Position numbers and translations under genes: made by a program. A stretch of DNA of 64,000 nucleotides from Arthrobacter_B citreus (GTDB lineage Bacteria; Actinomycetota; Actinomycetes; Actinomycetales; Micrococcaceae): assembly GCF_042429235.1 (NCBI RefSeq), contig NZ_JBHMBA010000009.1, one strand, 5' to 3'. The first letter of the stretch is position 1. Each line of letters starts with the position of its first letter. Below are positions 62,194 to 64,000 of this stretch, piece after piece. The notes beneath the pieces were generated by a model. The model did no database searches, was not told the origin of the DNA, and was given only the letters and a program-made list of their open reading frames with translations.

Positions 62194-63477
62194 TTACTCT
62201 GCCGTGAAACGCGGGAAGGCGCTGCGGCCTGCGTAGCGGGCGGCGTCGTCGAGCTCTTCTTCGATGCGCAGCAGCTGGTTGTACTTGGCTACGCGCTCGG
62301 AGCGGGCCGGGGCACCCGTCTTGATCTGGCCGGCGTTGGTGGCAACGCAGATGTCGGCGATGGTGGTGTCCTCAGTTTCACCGGAGCGGTGCGAGGTGAT
62401 GGTGGTGTAGCCGGCACGCTGCGCCATGGTGATGGCGTCCAGGGTTTCGGAGAGGGTGCCGATCTGGTTGACCTTGACCAGCAGGGAGTTCGCGGCGTTG
62501 CGCTTGATGCCGGTCTCGAGGCGGGTGGGGTTGGTGACGAAGAGGTCATCGCCCACAATCTGCACCTTGTCGCCGATGGACGCGGTCAGGGTCTTCCAGC
62601 CGTCCCAGTCCTCTTCATCCAGCGGGTCTTCGATGGAAACGAGCGGGTAGTCCCGGACGAGTTCCTCGTAGTACGCGGACATTTCCTCAGCCGTGCGGCT
62701 GGTGCCTTCGAAGAGGTAGGAGCCGTCCTTGAAGAACTCTGATGCCGCAACGTCCAGGGCGAGGGCGATGTCGGTGCCCGGGGTGTAGCCGGCGCGCTTG
62801 ATGGCTTCGAGGATCAGGTCCAGTGCCGCGCGGTTGGACGGCAGGTTGGGGGCAAAGCCGCCTTCGTCGCCGAGGCCGGTGGACAGGCCCTTTTCCTTCA
62901 GGACGGACTTGAGGTTGTGGTAGACCTCAACACCCCAGCGCAGGCCTTCCGAATAGGTCTGGGCGCCCAGGGGAACAATCATGAATTCCTGGATGTCGAC
63001 GTCGGAGTCGGCGTGCGATCCGCCGTTGAGGATGTTCATCAGCGGCACGGGCAGGACGTGCGCGTTGGGGCCGCCCAGGTAACGGTACAGCGGCAGGGCG
63101 GCGGACTCCGCGGCGGCGCGTGCCACGGCCAGGGAAACGCCCAGCATGGCGTTGGCGCCCAGGTTGGACTTGTTGTCGGTGCCGTCCAGATCGATCATCG
63201 TCTGGTCAATGGCACGCTGGTCAGCGGCGTCGAAGCCCAGCAGCGCCGGCTGGATCTGCTCGATAACGGCTTCAACGGCCTGCAGAACGCCCTTGCCCTG
63301 GTAGCGGGTCTTCTCGCCGTCGCGGCGTTCGTTTGCCTCGAAAGCACCGGTCGATGCGCCGGAGGGAACCGCGGCGCGGCCAAACGTGTCATCATCAAGC
63401 AGAACCTCCACCTCAACGGTGGGGTTTCCGCGGGAATCCAGGATTTCGCGGGCGTGAATGGCATCAATGATTGCCAT
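62194..63477 (-). CDS. eno: enolase
   Basis: Enolase converts 2-phosphoglycerate to phosphoenolpyruvate in glycolysis. From the ATG at 63477 (MAIIDAIHAREILDSRGNP) the protein is 427 residues, the usual length; an upstream extension to 63597 is not supported. It carries GASTGAFEA in the mobile loop, GDEGGFAPN with the catalytic Glu, the metal Asp in SIEDPLDEEDW, and the signature SHRSGETEDT with the Lys region before it. It sits between mazG and the DivIC gene, as in M. tuberculosis. Confidence 0.97.
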   Translation of the reverse strand: MAIIDAIHAREILDSRGNPTVEVEVLLDDDTFGRAAVPSGASTGAFEANERRDGEKTRYQGKGVLQAVEAVIEQIQPALLGFDAADQRAIDQTMIDLDGTDNKSNLGANAMLGVSLAVARAAAESAALPLYRYLGGPNAHVLPVPLMNILNGGSHADSDVDIQEFMIVPLGAQTYSEGLRWGVEVYHNLKSVLKEKGLSTGLGDEGGFAPNLPSNRAALDLILEAIKRAGYTPGTDIALALDVAASEFFKDGSYLFEGTSRTAEEMSAYYEELVRDYPLVSIEDPLDEEDWDGWKTLTASIGDKVQIVGDDLFVTNPTRLETGIKRNAANSLLVKVNQIGTLSETLDAITMAQRAGYTTITSHRSGETEDTTIADICVATNAGQIKTGAPARSERVAKYNQLLRIEEELDDAARYAGRSAFPRFTAE

Positions 63478-63636
63478 GGGAATGCTCCTGTTCGTTGGAA
63501 CGCTAGGGGAATCTACAGCAACGGCTATGAATCGGGCCACGCTGTCTGGTTCCAGCCTAGTTGAAAGCGGCGCGGTAGTAAGGACCTGCACCGCCATATT
63601 GGTGCATTGCAGCGGTCGGCAGAGCGGCCGGAGGAC

Positions 63637-64000
63637 CTAGGGGCGGCCGGTGAAACGGCGGACGGCGGCACGGAGCGCCGCTTCGGCGTCGAGTCCCTGG
63701 GCCTGCGCCCGGCGCACCACGTCAAAGAGGTGCTCCCCCAATTCGGCCTCGCTGGTCCATGGCTGCGGGTCCTGGCCGTCCGGCTCCCGCGGGGGCACGG
63801 GCACCCCGGCGCGCCGGGCCCGGTCCTGGACCTTGGCGGCCAGCAGGAGGGCCGGAAGCCCGGCGGGAATTCCGTCGAACGGTGACGTCCGCTCCGGCTT
63901 TTCGTGTTTCTTGATGTTGTCCCACGCACGCTCGATCTCGGCCGGATCGTCGGTCGTATCCGCCCTAAGCGTGCCGTCGGGAGCAAAAACGTGGGGGTTG
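63637..64000 (-). CDS. mazG: MazG nucleoside triphosphate pyrophosphohydrolase, 5' end beyond window
   Basis: Only the last 121 residues are in the window. They read NPHVFAPDGTLRADTTDDP, then EIERAWDNIKKHEKPERTSPFDGIPAGLPALLLA (central part), then KVQDRARRAGVP, and end VRRFTGRP before TAG at 63637. The W-x-x-IK...EK and GIPAGLPAL series is diagnostic of MazG family members. MazG hydrolyses NTPs to NMPs and limits mutagenic or stress nucleotides. The position upstream of eno agrees with Rv1021/Rv1023. The frame has no ATG in the window, consistent with truncation. Confidence 0.88.
   Translation of the reverse strand, partial: NPHVFAPDGTLRADTTDDPAEIERAWDNIKKHEKPERTSPFDGIPAGLPALLLAAKVQDRARRAGVPVPPREPDGQDPQPWTSEAELGEHLFDVVRRAQAQGLDAEAALRAAVRRFTGRP

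Overview
The window is a GC-rich stretch of core chromosome from an actinobacterium, most likely Micrococcaceae (Arthrobacter and relatives). The sequence evidence is a WhiB regulator, mycothiol S-conjugate amidase, a GAF-ANTAR protein, actinobacterial-only families (DUF3499, DUF501, DUF4245, DUF4307, DUF5719, TIGR03089), frequent GTG starts and many candidate leaderless genes. Gene density is about 1 per kb. I see no prophage, insertion sequence, CRISPR array or integrase.

Left part (1-21.3 kb): a truncated SpoIIM-like gene diverges from an RDD membrane protein. An L,D-transpeptidase lipoprotein follows, then ahcY-Trm112. Next come DUF3499, a metallopeptidase-like protein, DUF5719, a 1,228-residue glycosyltransferase and whiB, in the order known around M. 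tuberculosis whiB2/sahH but without the phosphomannomutase gene found there. Then come TIGR03089, GtrA, purK-purE-LCP-manA, a FemAB-type aminoacyltransferase, a TspO-like protein and a DNA-alkylation-repair protein. Much of this set serves the cell envelope.

Middle part (21.3-44.6 kb): glpX, DUF4245, beta-carbonic anhydrase and fumC supply central metabolism. A TetR/MFS pair, a NUDIX hydrolase, a lone prepilin peptidase and a lone sugar-binding lipoprotein follow. PhoH2, a cis-prenyltransferase, a HlyIII protein, a DUF255 thioredoxin-like protein, a small membrane protein, mca, DUF4307 and greA keep the order of M. tuberculosis Rv1080c-Rv1086, with phoH2, fumC, glpX and DUF4245 resembling Rv1095-Rv1100. 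Rhomboid, ilvA, AI-2E transporter, aldose epimerase, GAF-ANTAR and Bax inhibitor-1 genes complete this part.

Right part (44.6-64 kb): a four-gene liv ABC operon, with a CRP/GlxR-like site upstream, faces its binding protein across a strong terminator. A five-gene ribose operon (lacI-rbsA-rbsC-rbsB-rbsD) has a clear promoter and two back-to-back copies of a perfect 14-bp operator. A tRNA with a UAA anticodon but a short variable loop follows, then ndh, a subtilisin-like protease overlapping an in-frame DUF501-Ppx/GppA fusion, an FtsB/DivIC protein, enolase and the 3' part of mazG.

I found no large undescribed system. The observations I rank highest are the class-I-shaped UAA tRNA, the DUF501-Ppx fusion, the recurrent leaderless-start architecture, the palindrome upstream of whiB, and the metallopeptidase homologue that has lost its HExxH motif.
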